A DNA stretch of 64,000 nucleotides from Chlamydiales bacterium (lineage in GTDB: Bacteria > Chlamydiota > Chlamydiia > Chlamydiales > SM23-39): the NCBI GenBank assembly GCA_028278035.1, contig JANQFC010000032.1:1-64000 (forward strand), read 5' to 3'. This document shows positions 1-8,441 of this stretch, piece after piece (the stretch's first letter is position 1; each line of letters starts with the position of its first letter). The translations under genes and the position numbers were made by a program. A model generated the notes under the pieces. The model ran no database searches and was not told where the DNA came from. It was given only the letters and a program-made list of their open reading frames with translations.

Positions 1-432
1 TTCAATTAACCTTTGTTTGTATTTTGTGTCTTGTGACTCTTTTTTGCAATCTTGTTTTTGGTACACTTTTTCAGGAATAAATAAATCTTTTTGTTTGGAT
101 TGAATGGCAGAAATGTTATCGAGTTTAGCTATGCTTTTTTCTAAGTCATTTAATATTTTTTTATTTATAGCAGGTGTTGTAGTTTTCTTTTTAGGAAGAG
201 TCTTGGAAATAGGTTTATTAATTTTTTTCGGAGGTTGTTTTATTTCTTTTTTAACAGGAGCTTTTACTATAGGTTTGGGTGTTTTGACAATTATGTTATT
301 AATGTTTAATTTTTTTGTGTGCAATACAGTTTTTTTTAATTGAATGCAGAAAATAAAAATTAAAATAATATGAATTATTATAACTTTATAAATAGTCTTT
401 TTTTTTATTTTATAAAGACTTAATTTTTGCAT
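1..432 (-). CDS. TolA/TonB-like envelope protein (partial, C-terminus outside window)
   Basis: Reading the minus strand from the ATG at 432 gives an open frame to the window edge (144 codons). It has a basic N-terminus, a single membrane segment at about residues 15-30 (KVIIIHIILIFIFCI), then a Lys/Pro-rich stretch (TPKPIVKAPVKKEIKQPPKK) and a probable helical part. A single anchor followed by a Pro/Lys-rich periplasmic linker is the layout of TonB/TolA proteins. It starts 2 nt downstream of the exbD stop, so it completes an exbB-exbD-tolA-like operon. In C. trachomatis the same position is held by a hypothetical gene followed by tolB and pal (from memory). The energy-coupling role is inferred from layout and context; the C-terminal domain is not in the window. 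Confidence 0.75.
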   Translation of the reverse strand, partial: MQKLSLYKIKKKTIYKVIIIHIILIFIFCIQLKKTVLHTKKLNINNIIVKTPKPIVKAPVKKEIKQPPKKINKPISKTLPKKKTTTPAINKKILNDLEKSIAKLDNISAIQSKQKDLFIPEKVYQKQDCKKESQDTKYKQRLIE

Positions 433-433
433 A

Positions 434-850
434 TTAATTTGTCTTTAAAATTACATCCATTTGATCAAAACCTGCTGCTTCAACACAATTTTTTACTGAT
501 TGATATGTTCCAAAATAAGCATTTTTATCATGATATAATTGCGGAATAATTTCAGGATCAAATTTTTTTTTATCTTTTAAAATTTTTGTCAGTTCACTTA
601 AGTTGACAAAATTATTATTCAATAAAATAGAATTATCTTCTTGTACTTTTAAAATCACCAAGCTTTTTGCAATGCTTTTATCGCTGTTAATGCTTGATGT
701 TGCTAAATTTACGTGATCTGTTTCTAAAAGAGGTGCAATTAATATAAAGCTTATTAGAACAACAAAAACCACGTCTATAAGAGGTGTTAAATTTATTAGA
801 TTTTCATCTAAATGGTATTTATTGTTATTAGATTTTTTTTTCTTCCTCAT
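434..850 (-). CDS. exbD: ExbD/TolR family proton-channel subunit
   Basis: 138 residues, a normal length for ExbD/TolR. A basic N-terminus is followed by the one membrane helix (about 18-42, LTPLIDVVFVVLISFILIAP). Asp26 in this helix is the conserved protonatable residue of the family. The remainder is a small periplasmic domain. With ExbB it forms the inner-membrane stator that uses the proton motive force to energise a TonB/TolA-type partner. It lies 6 nt downstream of exbB and 2 nt upstream of the TolA-like gene. Whether it serves Tol (envelope constriction) or Ton (transport) cannot be told from sequence alone; chlamydial context favours Tol. Confidence 0.9.
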   Translation of the reverse strand: MRKKKKSNNNKYHLDENLINLTPLIDVVFVVLISFILIAPLLETDHVNLATSSINSDKSIAKSLVILKVQEDNSILLNNNFVNLSELTKILKDKKKFDPEIIPQLYHDKNAYFGTYQSVKNCVEAAGFDQMDVILKTN

Positions 851-856
851 ACAATC

Positions 857-1576
857 TTACTTATCATTTACTTTTCTATATTGGATTTCGATCGTTGTTA
901 ATAAACGATGCGAAAAATTTTCTAAATCAATAGTAAAATCCCTTATCCAGTTTTTTAAATAATTATGCCCGATAAGAGCTGGTATTGCTACCATAAGACC
1001 AATAACGGTAGTAGCTAATGCCATAGAAAGACCCGATAATACTTTTGCATTTGTATTAATAAAAGCATTTGTTTGAAGAGAAGAAAATGTTATTAAAATA
1101 CCCCATACAGTACCCAATAGTCCTAAAAAAGGGCCCAAGGTAACAACTGTTGGAAGTATAAACATGTTTTTTTGTAATATTTTTGCTTCTTTAGCTATTT
1201 CACTATGAAGCTGAGATTCTATTAATTCAATATCCGCAATTGACATATATACCTTTTCGTCTTCCTTATTTAAAAAGAACCTATTTTTATTTAAAATTTC
1301 AAGTGTTTTTTCTTTTAAGGTATTAAATATGTTATAATAAGGATAATTAATTGAAGATTCATGATTAAAAGACAGCAGATGTTTCTGTTTGGATTTGATA
1401 AGATGTTCAAAGGTAAAATTTAAATTTTTCAATTTTTTAGAAAGCCATATTTTATGTATCAATATTATCCATGAGATAATTGACAACATAAATAAAGATA
1501 AGAAAATAAATTTTCCAAAAAAATCAGCTTGGCTATAAGCGCTGAAAAATAATGATGAAAGTATAATTGCATTCAT
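857..1576 (-). CDS. exbB: ExbB/TolQ family proton-channel subunit
   Basis: 239 residues with three expected membrane segments, at about 24-45, 138-160 and 178-202. The second and third carry the MotA/TolQ/ExbB signature (PTVVTLGPFLGLLGTVWGI, then a Gly/Ala-rich helix LSMALATTVIGLMVAIPAL). The cytoplasmic loop between TM1 and TM2 is long, as usual. It is first gene of the exbB-exbD-tolA-like operon and is transcribed divergently from the GT90 gene. The gap of 133 bp should hold promoters for both, but I could not pick a convincing one. The family assignment is firm; the Tol versus Ton choice is inferred. Confidence 0.9.
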   Translation of the reverse strand: MNAIILSSLFFSAYSQADFFGKFIFLSLFMLSIISWIILIHKIWLSKKLKNLNFTFEHLIKSKQKHLLSFNHESSINYPYYNIFNTLKEKTLEILNKNRFFLNKEDEKVYMSIADIELIESQLHSEIAKEAKILQKNMFILPTVVTLGPFLGLLGTVWGILITFSSLQTNAFINTNAKVLSGLSMALATTVIGLMVAIPALIGHNYLKNWIRDFTIDLENFSHRLLTTIEIQYRKVNDK

Positions 1577-1709
1577 AAATTTACCAATTCTTTTAAAGTT
1601 ATATTGTTGCAGATTTTTTTTTTGTAGAAAAGAAAGGATTCAGTAGATTTGATTTTTAATACTAAATTTAGAACAATAAGAATCAATTTTTTTAAAATTT
1701 TGGAACTTT

Positions 1710-2996
1710 ATGAAACAAAAAAACATTAAAATATTTTTAACGGTTTTTTTTGCATGCTTTTTATTTTTTTATTTAATAATTCTTATGCCAAATAGAACAA
1801 GAAGGGCTGAGACATATTTAAAATGTTTTTCTAAACAAAAATTTTTTGCAAAAATTAAACAGCCGTCTCCTAAATGGATGGATGTTCAATTATCAAGAGA
1901 TTTAGAACAATTTTATCAAAGTAAAATTTCTCAAAATGCAATTTCAACAACCTATAGAACTATTTGTCTGAAAGCTCCTACTCAAAAACATCAGTTTGTA
2001 AGATATCGAATTATTAATAATAAGTTATATAAATATTTTCCTTGGAATCAAAAAGCTTCTTTTAGAGAATCCTCTTTAGAAAAAGCATTAAAGACACTTA
2101 CTCAAGTAATAAAACTTCCTGACATCGATTTTATTTATTCTAAAATGGACGGCACTCCGGAAGCGTATATGTGCAAAGATTTTTATTATACAGATGATTT
2201 AAATATGCAGGCTCCTATTTTTACTAAAGCAAAATTAACTGATGCTAAATATGCCATAATGATACCGGATCATGTTTCTTTGGGTTCTTCTTGGAAAGAT
2301 CATTACACACAGATTTTAGATAAGTCTAAAGATGTTATATGGGAATATAAAGCTTCTAAAGCTTTTTGGGTAGGCGGCAGCCATGACAAACCCTATAATT
2401 CTGAAAATTTTTATTATAAACCAAGAATAAAAATTGCTATGTTTTCAAAACAGTACCCAGATCTTATTGAAGCCGGAATTAATAAGACAGACTGTATTCA
2501 AATGGAAGATAAAATACTAGAAGAGAATTTATTAAAGCCTTTTTCTACTATCGAACAACAGCTGCATTACAAATATCTTCCTGTAATAGATGGTTATATG
2601 TGCACATATCCCGGTTATCAATGGAGATTAGTTTCTAACAGTGTTTGTATGAAGCAAGAATCTAATGAAATTCAATGGTTTTATTCGGCGCTTCAACCAT
2701 ATAAACATTATATTCCTATAAACAATGATATGTCTGATATTGTAGAAAAAGTAACATGGGCAAGAGAAAATGATCAAAAATGCAGAGAAATAGCAGAAAC
2801 AGCAACTCAGTTTGTAAAAGATAATCTTATGATGGAAGATATATATTTTTATTTGTATAAAGCTTTAAAAGAATACGCTTCTTTACAGACTTTCAATAAA
2901 AAAGAACTTCTTGAAAATATTAAACAGGACCCAAGATGGGTCTGTGTTCAGCAAAGGAAAAAAGCAAATAAAAAAATTATGAGAAAAAAATTATGA
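1710..2996 (+). CDS. GT90 (CAP10/POGLUT-like) glycosyltransferase
   Basis: 428 residues with one N-terminal membrane anchor (about 8-26) and no cleavage site, so probably membrane-bound. The C-terminal half carries the pattern of CAZy family GT90 as seen in POGLUT/KDELC proteins: a donor-binding block GYQWRLVSNSVCMKQES, then WFYSALQPYKHYIPI and DIVEKVTWARENDQKCREIA. A middle block (RIKIAMFSKQYPDLIEAGI) matches the family's '..K..ll.s...P.li.ag' motif. GT90 enzymes transfer glucose, xylose or related sugars to protein or polysaccharide; the acceptor here is unknown and could be surface glycan. Its TGA overlaps the tatD ATG by 4 nt, so the two are probably co-transcribed. Recognition is by eye, not by profile. 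Confidence 0.75.
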   Translation: MKQKNIKIFLTVFFACFLFFYLIILMPNRTRRAETYLKCFSKQKFFAKIKQPSPKWMDVQLSRDLEQFYQSKISQNAISTTYRTICLKAPTQKHQFVRYRIINNKLYKYFPWNQKASFRESSLEKALKTLTQVIKLPDIDFIYSKMDGTPEAYMCKDFYYTDDLNMQAPIFTKAKLTDAKYAIMIPDHVSLGSSWKDHYTQILDKSKDVIWEYKASKAFWVGGSHDKPYNSENFYYKPRIKIAMFSKQYPDLIEAGINKTDCIQMEDKILEENLLKPFSTIEQQLHYKYLPVIDGYMCTYPGYQWRLVSNSVCMKQESNEIQWFYSALQPYKHYIPINNDMSDIVEKVTWARENDQKCREIAETATQFVKDNLMMEDIYFYLYKALKEYASLQTFNKKELLENIKQDPRWVCVQQRKKANKKIMRKKL

Positions 2997-3760
2997 AATT
3001 TTTTGAGACTCATGCACATTTAACAGATAAAGGTATTGTTACAAAAGCTGGAGAAATGATCAAGCGGGCTAAAAATGCGAAAGTGGAAAAAATAATAAAT
3101 ATATGTACAGATAAAATTAGTTTAGAGCACGGACTTAGGTTATCTGAAAAATATAATGATATTATTTTTAATACAGCAGCTACTACGCCTCATGATATAG
3201 AAAAAGATGGAAGTTCTTTTTTTCCTATAGTTGAAAAAGCTGCTAAAAACAAAAAAATAATAGCGATAGGTGAAACCGGGTTAGATTATTTTTATAGATA
3301 TTCTAAACCTGAGATGCAAAAAGAATATTTGATCAAATATTTTGATGTAGCAAAAAAATACAACCTTCCTGTAATTATTCACTGCAGAGATGCTTTTGAT
3401 GATTTATTTGCGATAACAGATAAATATTATAATGGGCCATTAGTGCTACACTGCTTCACTGGATCAGTAGAGGAAGTAAAAAGAGCTCTTGAAAAAGGAT
3501 GGTTTATATCTTTTAGTGGAATTGTAACTTTTAAAAATAGTGACAAACTAAGAGAGGTTGTAAAAGCAGTTCCCATAGAAAGAATGTTTATAGAAACAGA
3601 TTCTCCTTTATTAGCGCCAAGGTCCAAGAGAGGGAGGCTTAATGAACCTTCTTTTATTGTAGAAATTGCCGGAACAATAGCCAAAGTCAAAAATATCTCT
3701 TTAGAAGATGTTTCAAATATCACTTATGAAAATGCAAATGCGTTTTTTTTCAATAATTAA
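2993..3760 (+). CDS. tatD: TatD family metal-dependent DNase
   Basis: 255 residues, normal for TatD. The metal ligands of the amidohydrolase-like TIM barrel are visible: ETHAHLTD near the N-terminus, GETGLDYFY, PVIIHCRDAFDD, LHCFTGS and the signature IETDSPLLAPRSKRGRLNEP. Family members are 3'-5' exonucleases acting on single-stranded DNA or RNA, and some have D-aminoacyl-tRNA deacylase activity. The start overlaps the GT90 stop (ATGA). The stop overlaps the convergent gene at 3757-4398 by 4 nt, so there is no room for a separate terminator. In C. trachomatis tatD also lies beside the sdh genes (from memory). Confidence 0.93.
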   Translation: MKFFETHAHLTDKGIVTKAGEMIKRAKNAKVEKIINICTDKISLEHGLRLSEKYNDIIFNTAATTPHDIEKDGSSFFPIVEKAAKNKKIIAIGETGLDYFYRYSKPEMQKEYLIKYFDVAKKYNLPVIIHCRDAFDDLFAITDKYYNGPLVLHCFTGSVEEVKRALEKGWFISFSGIVTFKNSDKLREVVKAVPIERMFIETDSPLLAPRSKRGRLNEPSFIVEIAGTIAKVKNISLEDVSNITYENANAFFFNN

Positions 3761-4398
3761 TAATGATGATGATGATGATAATGATGTATGACTTTTGGCG
3801 GCGGCTGAAAATTTTCTATATAATCTACTACAAAAGCAGTAAATATTTTCAATATAGGTTTAAGTTCTTCCGGACATGAATTAAAAGTCATTTCGCAATT
3901 TTTTGTAAGACCAAAAGATTCTGCTGTTAATTTTGCTAAAATATTAGCCTCATTAGAGGCTGATACAATTAAAAAAAGAACTTTTTTTGAATCTAAATAA
4001 GCTATTGCAACAGGTTCATTGTTGTTGTTTGATATAATAAATTTAGCTCTGGATAAAGTAAAAAATTGCCCTTCAATAAAACCTAAATAACGATTGTCTG
4101 AGTCATATATATCTATATCCATTTCTTTAGCAGAGAATAATCCTAATGAAAAAAATCTGGTTATTCCTCTTGCCTGCAGTTTATTATTAGTATCAAATAA
4201 GTCATAATAATAGCGAGGACATAAAAGGCCCGTTCTTGTTACATATCCTGTGGGCGAGTTGTCTTCATTAAATGAGAAATTAGCAGAATAAGAAGGTAAT
4301 ACATGTTTAATTTGAGTAATACTCCATTCTTTAGCAGATATGCTGTATATTGTTAAAAAATTAAAAAATACTAAAAAAAACAATACTATTTTTTTCAT
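3757..4398 (-). CDS. exported protein of unknown function with natural polyhistidine tail (Tubby/LURP-like fold suspected)
   Basis: 213 residues. Residues 1-22 form a signal peptide (MKKIVLFFLVFFNFLTIYSISA|KE). The body has short beta-rich stretches of the kind DIYDSDNRYLGFIEGQFF and EPVAIAYLDSKKVLF, resembling LURP-one/Tubby-C2 domains, but this is only a visual impression. The protein ends PPPKVIHHYHHHHHY: seven His in the last nine residues, encoded by an ATG/ATA-repeat-like tract on the plus strand near 3760-3785. A metal-binding tail is the simple reading. It is convergent with tatD, sharing 4 nt. No function is assigned. Confidence 0.75.
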   Translation of the reverse strand: MKKIVLFFLVFFNFLTIYSISAKEWSITQIKHVLPSYSANFSFNEDNSPTGYVTRTGLLCPRYYYDLFDTNNKLQARGITRFFSLGLFSAKEMDIDIYDSDNRYLGFIEGQFFTLSRAKFIISNNNNEPVAIAYLDSKKVLFLIVSASNEANILAKLTAESFGLTKNCEMTFNSCPEELKPILKIFTAFVVDYIENFQPPPKVIHHYHHHHHY

Positions 4399-4549
4399 AA
4401 TCTAAGCTTATATAAAATTTAGGTAGTAAGTATAATTTATCAACTCAATTTTTGCTAGAGTTTTTAAAGTATCAAAAAAATAATAAAACAAAAAATCTAG
4501 ATAGCAATTTTTATTTTTCGTAAAATGCCTGATTAAAAACTTGTAAAAT

Positions 4550-5512
4550 ATGAAAAAATTAAAAATTCCTCCCTCTTTTATATTTAGACGTATCCAGTCC
4601 TTAATGGGACTGTGGTTGATTATTTTTTTATTTGAGCATTTGCTTATTAATTCTCAGGCGGCTTTATGGTTAGGGGATCAAGGCTCTGGTTTTGTAAGAA
4701 TGGTCAATCTTTTACAGTCGATACCATACCTTCATGTGATAGAAGTTGTGATAATATCACTGCCTATTTTATTCCACGTTATTTGGGGATTAAAATATAT
4801 GATCTCATCTGAAAATAATGCTAAGAAAACAGATGGAAAGACTTCATCTTTAATGTATAAAAGAAATAGAGCTTATGTTTGGCAGAGAATAACATCTTAT
4901 ATTATCGCGATATTTTTGATTTTTCATGTAGCTGATATGAGATTTATTAGATATCCGGTAAAAACTATTTATAACAATGAAGAACAATATTTAGTGAAAT
5001 TGAATTTTGATGAGGGGCTTTATGGTTTGACTGCTAGAATGCAGGGGCAGTTATTTGATAAAAAGGAAATTGTAAAATTATCAGAATATAATGATTTAAA
5101 TATTCAAAAAGTAAGTTTTGACAATAGTTTTAGTTATGAATACAAAAAAGCATCAGAAATAACAAAAGCTATGGCTATAAATCAAATACATGATTTTATT
5201 AGTTCTTTGAATAAGTTTTCTTTAAAAGATAATCAAATTATTGCTGCAATGCCCAGCCCGGGAAAAGCGATATTATTAACAGTAAGAGATACATTTAAAA
5301 GCTATTATATGATTTTTTTCTATTCTATCTTTGTAATAGCCGCTATTTTTCATGCGATAAATGGTCTTTGGACATTTATGATTTCTTGGGGGCTTATTTT
5401 ATCTTATCGATCCCAAAAAAGCATGTTGAACGTTTGTTTATTGATTATGCTAATTTTAGCTTTTTTAGGTCTTTCCGCTATTTGGGGAACTTATTTGGTA
5501 ACTTTGAGGTAA
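4550..5512 (+). CDS. sdhC: succinate dehydrogenase/fumarate reductase cytochrome b subunit
   Basis: 320 residues with about five hydrophobic helices (residues ~17-37, 63-83, 112-128, 250-275, 295-318). Histidines suitable for heme b lie in FEHLL, HVIWGLKY, IFHVADMRF and IFHAINGLW. The pattern is the single-subunit diheme cytochrome b of the B. subtilis/Bacteroidetes/Chlamydia type. A soluble insert of about 110 residues (~135-245) sits between helices 3 and 4 and makes the protein longer than the usual ~200-250. It anchors SdhAB and passes electrons to or from quinone. First gene of sdhCAB; sdhA begins 1 nt after its stop. Confidence 0.85.
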   Translation: MKKLKIPPSFIFRRIQSLMGLWLIIFLFEHLLINSQAALWLGDQGSGFVRMVNLLQSIPYLHVIEVVIISLPILFHVIWGLKYMISSENNAKKTDGKTSSLMYKRNRAYVWQRITSYIIAIFLIFHVADMRFIRYPVKTIYNNEEQYLVKLNFDEGLYGLTARMQGQLFDKKEIVKLSEYNDLNIQKVSFDNSFSYEYKKASEITKAMAINQIHDFISSLNKFSLKDNQIIAAMPSPGKAILLTVRDTFKSYYMIFFYSIFVIAAIFHAINGLWTFMISWGLILSYRSQKSMLNVCLLIMLILAFLGLSAIWGTYLVTLR

Positions 5513-5513
5513 T

Positions 5514-7382
5514 ATGGAAAAAAAAGTAATCGTTGTCGGTGCTGGTTTAGCAGGACTTTCTTGTGCTATGAAATTAGCAGAACAGAATATATTTGTGTAT
5601 TTAGTGTCTATAGCACCTGCTAAAAGGTCTCATTCTGTTTGTGCTCAGGGCGGTATTAATGTTGCTATAAATTTATTTGGAGAAAATGACAGCCCAGAAG
5701 TGCATGCTTATGAAACAATAAAAGGCGGTGTTTTTTTAGCCGATCAGCCTCCAATTTTAGAAATGTGCAGGGCAGCTCCAAGCATTTTAAAAATGATGGA
5801 TAGATTTGGATGTTTGTTCAATAGAACAAAAGAAGGAAATATTGATTTTAGAAGATTTGGAGGTTCTTTATATCATAGAACTGCCTATTGTGGTTCTACC
5901 ACGGGACAACAATTGGTTTATTCTTTAGATGAACAAGTAAGGAAATATGAAGAAAAAAAACTTATAAAAAGATTGGAGCACCATGAATTTTTAAAAGTAA
6001 TTTTAGATAAAAACAGTATTGCTTGCGGAGCTGTTGTTCAAGATATTTATAATTTAGAAATTGAAGCAATAAAAGCTGACTGCGTTGTAATTGCGACTGG
6101 AGGGCTTGGTGTAATTTATCAAAAATCTACTAATTCTACAGTTTGCACAGGTTTTGCAAATGGTAGCCTTTTTATGCAGGGTATGAAGTATGCTAATCCT
6201 GAATTTATTCAGATTCATCCGACTGCAATTCCGGGAGAAGATAAATTAAGATTAATTTCTGAGTCAACAAGAGGGGAAGGAGGAAGAATTTGGGTATATG
6301 GAGATGAAACCAAAGAAATTCAGTTTCCTGACGGTTCAATGAAGTTATGCGGTAAAAAAAATGAACCGTGGTATTTTTTAGAAGAAATGTATCCTGCTTA
6401 TAAAAATTTAGTACCAAGAGATATAGCTGCAAAAGAAATATTAAAAGTATGTGAACTAGGGCTTGGTATAAATGGTAAAATGCAGGTTTATTTAGATGTG
6501 ACTCATTTAGATGAAGAGACATTAAAAAAATTAGATGCTCCTTTAGAAATTTATAAAAAATTTACGAAAGAAGATCCCAAAAAAGTTCCCATGAGAATAT
6601 TTCCGGCTGTTCATTATTCTATGGGAGGTGCTTGGGTGGACTGGCCTGTGGCAGATGTGAAAAATAAAGATGAAAGATTTAGACAGATGACCAATATATC
6701 AGGAGTATTCAACATAGGAGAGAGTGATTATCAGTTTCATGGAGCGAATAGGTTAGGAGCAAATGCATTATTGTCCTGTATTTTCAGCGGTTTAATAGCC
6801 GCAAAAGAAATACCTAAATATTTTGATAAGCATGATATTGAAGTGAATGAAAATATTTATGAAAAAGCAATAAAAAAAGAAAAAAATATTCAAAAAGCCA
6901 TTTTCGATAATACAGGAAGTGAAAATATATTTTGTCTTCATGATGAAATGGCTGATATTATGCTTAAAAATGCATCTGTTAAAAGAAATAACAAAGATCT
7001 GCAAAAAGCATTAGATAAATTAAAAGAAATTGAAAGAAGATATGAAAATGTATCAATAGACAATAAAGATAAAATCTTAAATCAGACTTATTTACTTGTA
7101 AGAGAATTTTTACCAATGCTTCAAATAGCGAAAGCTATTGTTAAGGGAGCTTTATTAAGAGATGAATCTAGAGGCTGTCATTTTAAAGAAGGGTTTGAAA
7201 GAGATGACAAAATTTTTTTAAAAACAACTATAGCAACTTATAATAAAGATACTAAAGATATTGATATATCTTATGACGCTGTGGATATAAGACATTTTGA
7301 GCCGCTACAAAGATCGTACGATAAAAAAGAAAAACCACCCTATGCTAAAAACGTATGTGTAAATATGGAGCCATTGTTATGA
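5514..7382 (+). CDS. sdhA: succinate dehydrogenase flavoprotein subunit
   Basis: 622 residues. The N-terminal FAD fold is VVGAGLAGLSCAMKLAE. His40 in RSHSVCAQGG is the expected site of covalent FAD attachment. Catalytic and substrate-site blocks follow: HRTAYCGSTTGQQL, HPTAIPG, ESTRGEGGRIW, LVPRDIAA and HYSMGGAWVD, then GESDYQFHGANRLGANALLSC near the end of the FAD domain. It oxidises succinate to fumarate in the TCA cycle. The size and motif spelling match the single-operon sdhCAB class rather than the mitochondrial class. Its TGA overlaps the sdhB ATG by 4 nt, indicating translational coupling. Confidence 0.95.
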   Translation: MEKKVIVVGAGLAGLSCAMKLAEQNIFVYLVSIAPAKRSHSVCAQGGINVAINLFGENDSPEVHAYETIKGGVFLADQPPILEMCRAAPSILKMMDRFGCLFNRTKEGNIDFRRFGGSLYHRTAYCGSTTGQQLVYSLDEQVRKYEEKKLIKRLEHHEFLKVILDKNSIACGAVVQDIYNLEIEAIKADCVVIATGGLGVIYQKSTNSTVCTGFANGSLFMQGMKYANPEFIQIHPTAIPGEDKLRLISESTRGEGGRIWVYGDETKEIQFPDGSMKLCGKKNEPWYFLEEMYPAYKNLVPRDIAAKEILKVCELGLGINGKMQVYLDVTHLDEETLKKLDAPLEIYKKFTKEDPKKVPMRIFPAVHYSMGGAWVDWPVADVKNKDERFRQMTNISGVFNIGESDYQFHGANRLGANALLSCIFSGLIAAKEIPKYFDKHDIEVNENIYEKAIKKEKNIQKAIFDNTGSENIFCLHDEMADIMLKNASVKRNNKDLQKALDKLKEIERRYENVSIDNKDKILNQTYLLVREFLPMLQIAKAIVKGALLRDESRGCHFKEGFERDDKIFLKTTIATYNKDTKDIDISYDAVDIRHFEPLQRSYDKKEKPPYAKNVCVNMEPLL

Positions 7383-8134
7383 AATATATTCTGAAAATTT
7401 TAAGAGGAATAAAAAAAAGACAATATTTTGAAGAATTTGAATTAGAATATATTGAAGGAGCTAATGTTATATCTGCATTAATGCAGATACAGAAAAATCC
7501 TATAAATAATAAAGGAGAAAAAGTATCTGCTGTTAGTTGGGATATGGGATGTTTGGAAGAAGTATGCGGCGCTTGTTCTATGATAATTAATGGCAAACCA
7601 AGACAGGCATGTACAGCATTGATTAAAGATTATATCAATGATAAAAATAACGTAATTACTCTAGCCCCACTGTCTAAATTTCCTGTGATAAAAGATCTGG
7701 TAACAGATAGAAAAGTATTATTTCAGAATTTAAAACATGTAAAAGCTTGGATTGATGCAGATGGATCTCATGATAGGGGATTTGGTCCTAAAATAAATCA
7801 AAGCTTAAGAGATGCTTTATATATATTGTCTACTTGCATGTCTTGTGGATGTTGTATGGAGGCATGTCCGCAATATAACAATAAATCTAAATTTATTGGG
7901 CCTGCTGCAATATCTCAAGCAAGACTTTTTAATTCACATCCTATTGGAAAAATGCAAAAAGCAAAAAGGTTAAGACCTTTATTGGAAGAAGGAGGAATAG
8001 CAGATTGCGGCAATGCTCAAAATTGCATAGAAGTATGTCCTAAAGAAATTCCTCTAACAGAATCTATTGCAAAAATCGGAAGAGATGCAACCAAACAAGC
8101 ATTTAGAGATTTTTTTTGTTTAGAAGATTCTTAA
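7379..8134 (+). CDS. sdhB: succinate dehydrogenase iron-sulfur subunit
   Basis: 251 residues from the ATG at 7379, which forms the ATGA overlap with sdhA. An in-frame ATG at 7355 exists, but the overlap start agrees better with the family N-terminus. The [2Fe-2S] ligands lie in DMGCLEEVCGACSM and the later cysteine KPRQAC. The second domain has CMSCGCCMEACPQY and CGNAQNCIEVCPKEIP, which hold the [4Fe-4S] and [3Fe-4S] clusters. It wires electrons from SdhA to SdhC. Last gene of the operon; an A/T-rich hairpin with a T-run follows at 8171-8194. Confidence 0.95.
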   Translation: MKYILKILRGIKKRQYFEEFELEYIEGANVISALMQIQKNPINNKGEKVSAVSWDMGCLEEVCGACSMIINGKPRQACTALIKDYINDKNNVITLAPLSKFPVIKDLVTDRKVLFQNLKHVKAWIDADGSHDRGFGPKINQSLRDALYILSTCMSCGCCMEACPQYNNKSKFIGPAAISQARLFNSHPIGKMQKAKRLRPLLEEGGIADCGNAQNCIEVCPKEIPLTESIAKIGRDATKQAFRDFFCLEDS

Positions 8135-8170
8135 GAATAAAAGATTTATAAAAAAAATATAAAAAATTAA

Positions 8171-8194
8171 AAAAAAACATTGCTGTTTTTTTTA
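8171..8194 (+). terminator. probable terminator after sdhCAB
   Basis: A 9-bp stem (8171-8179 with 8184-8192, mostly A:T with an internal C:G pair) closes a 4-nt TTGC loop and runs into T residues, 37 nt after the sdhB stop. The low GC of the stem makes its strength uncertain. Confidence 0.5.
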
Positions 8195-8234
8195 TAAATT
8201 ACTAAAGTTATCTTAATAAATTTTTTAAAGAAAA

Positions 8235-8441
8235 GTTACCTCTGCTGCTTAGGTAAAACTGGTAGAGTTGATGCACTTCAACGAAGAAAAATGCTTAAGG
8301 GGAATTTGAAACTGATAAGCAAGCGCGTTGGGACCCAAGCTTCTAAAGTTTGCTGGCCTTGACAGTTTTCTTCAGAGATTTTTCCCACCTATAATTAGGT
8401 TGTAAGCGCAAGTGCCAGCTCCTTCGCAGCGGAGTTTTTTT
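8235..8441 (+). ncRNA. structured non-coding RNA candidate, possibly 6S RNA (ssrS)
   Basis: The region between sdhB and lplA has no usable frame, is richer in G and C than its surroundings and folds well by hand. The ends pair over nine bases (8240-8248 with 8426-8434). After an internal loop a second stem forms (8259-8264 with 8413-8418). Inside are a hairpin at 8267-8282 (GTTGA/TCAAC), a small hairpin on the 3' side at 8387-8400 (ACCT/AGGT), and a distal arm including TTGGG-AC-CCAA. The 3' end is the descending arm of an intrinsic terminator with seven T. Paired ends, a large central bubble, a 3'-side hairpin and ~200 nt all fit 6S RNA. There is no SRP, tmRNA or RNase P core motif. The RNA call is inferred from structure; the 6S identity is tentative. 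Confidence 0.6.
8417..8441 (+). terminator. intrinsic terminator of the 8.2-8.4 kb RNA
   Basis: CTCC at 8419-8422 can pair with GGAG at 8431-8434, followed by seven T. The GGAG arm is also the 3' arm of the terminal stem of the RNA, so the same bases could serve mature structure and termination. lplA on the other strand ends at 8440, within this T-run. Confidence 0.55.

Noticed and set aside
104..343. 79-codon plus-strand frame
   Set aside because: It lies opposite the TolA-like gene and is a Leu/Phe-rich mirror of its Lys/Asn codons; the minus-strand frame has the convincing domain layout and operon position.
7355..7378. Upstream ATG for sdhB
   Set aside because: It would add eight residues unlike the family N-terminus and lose the ATGA coupling with sdhA.
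8235..8441. tmRNA, RNase P RNA or SRP RNA
   Set aside because: None of their core motifs (tRNA-like end with CCA, P4 helix, GGAAG tetraloop region) is present.
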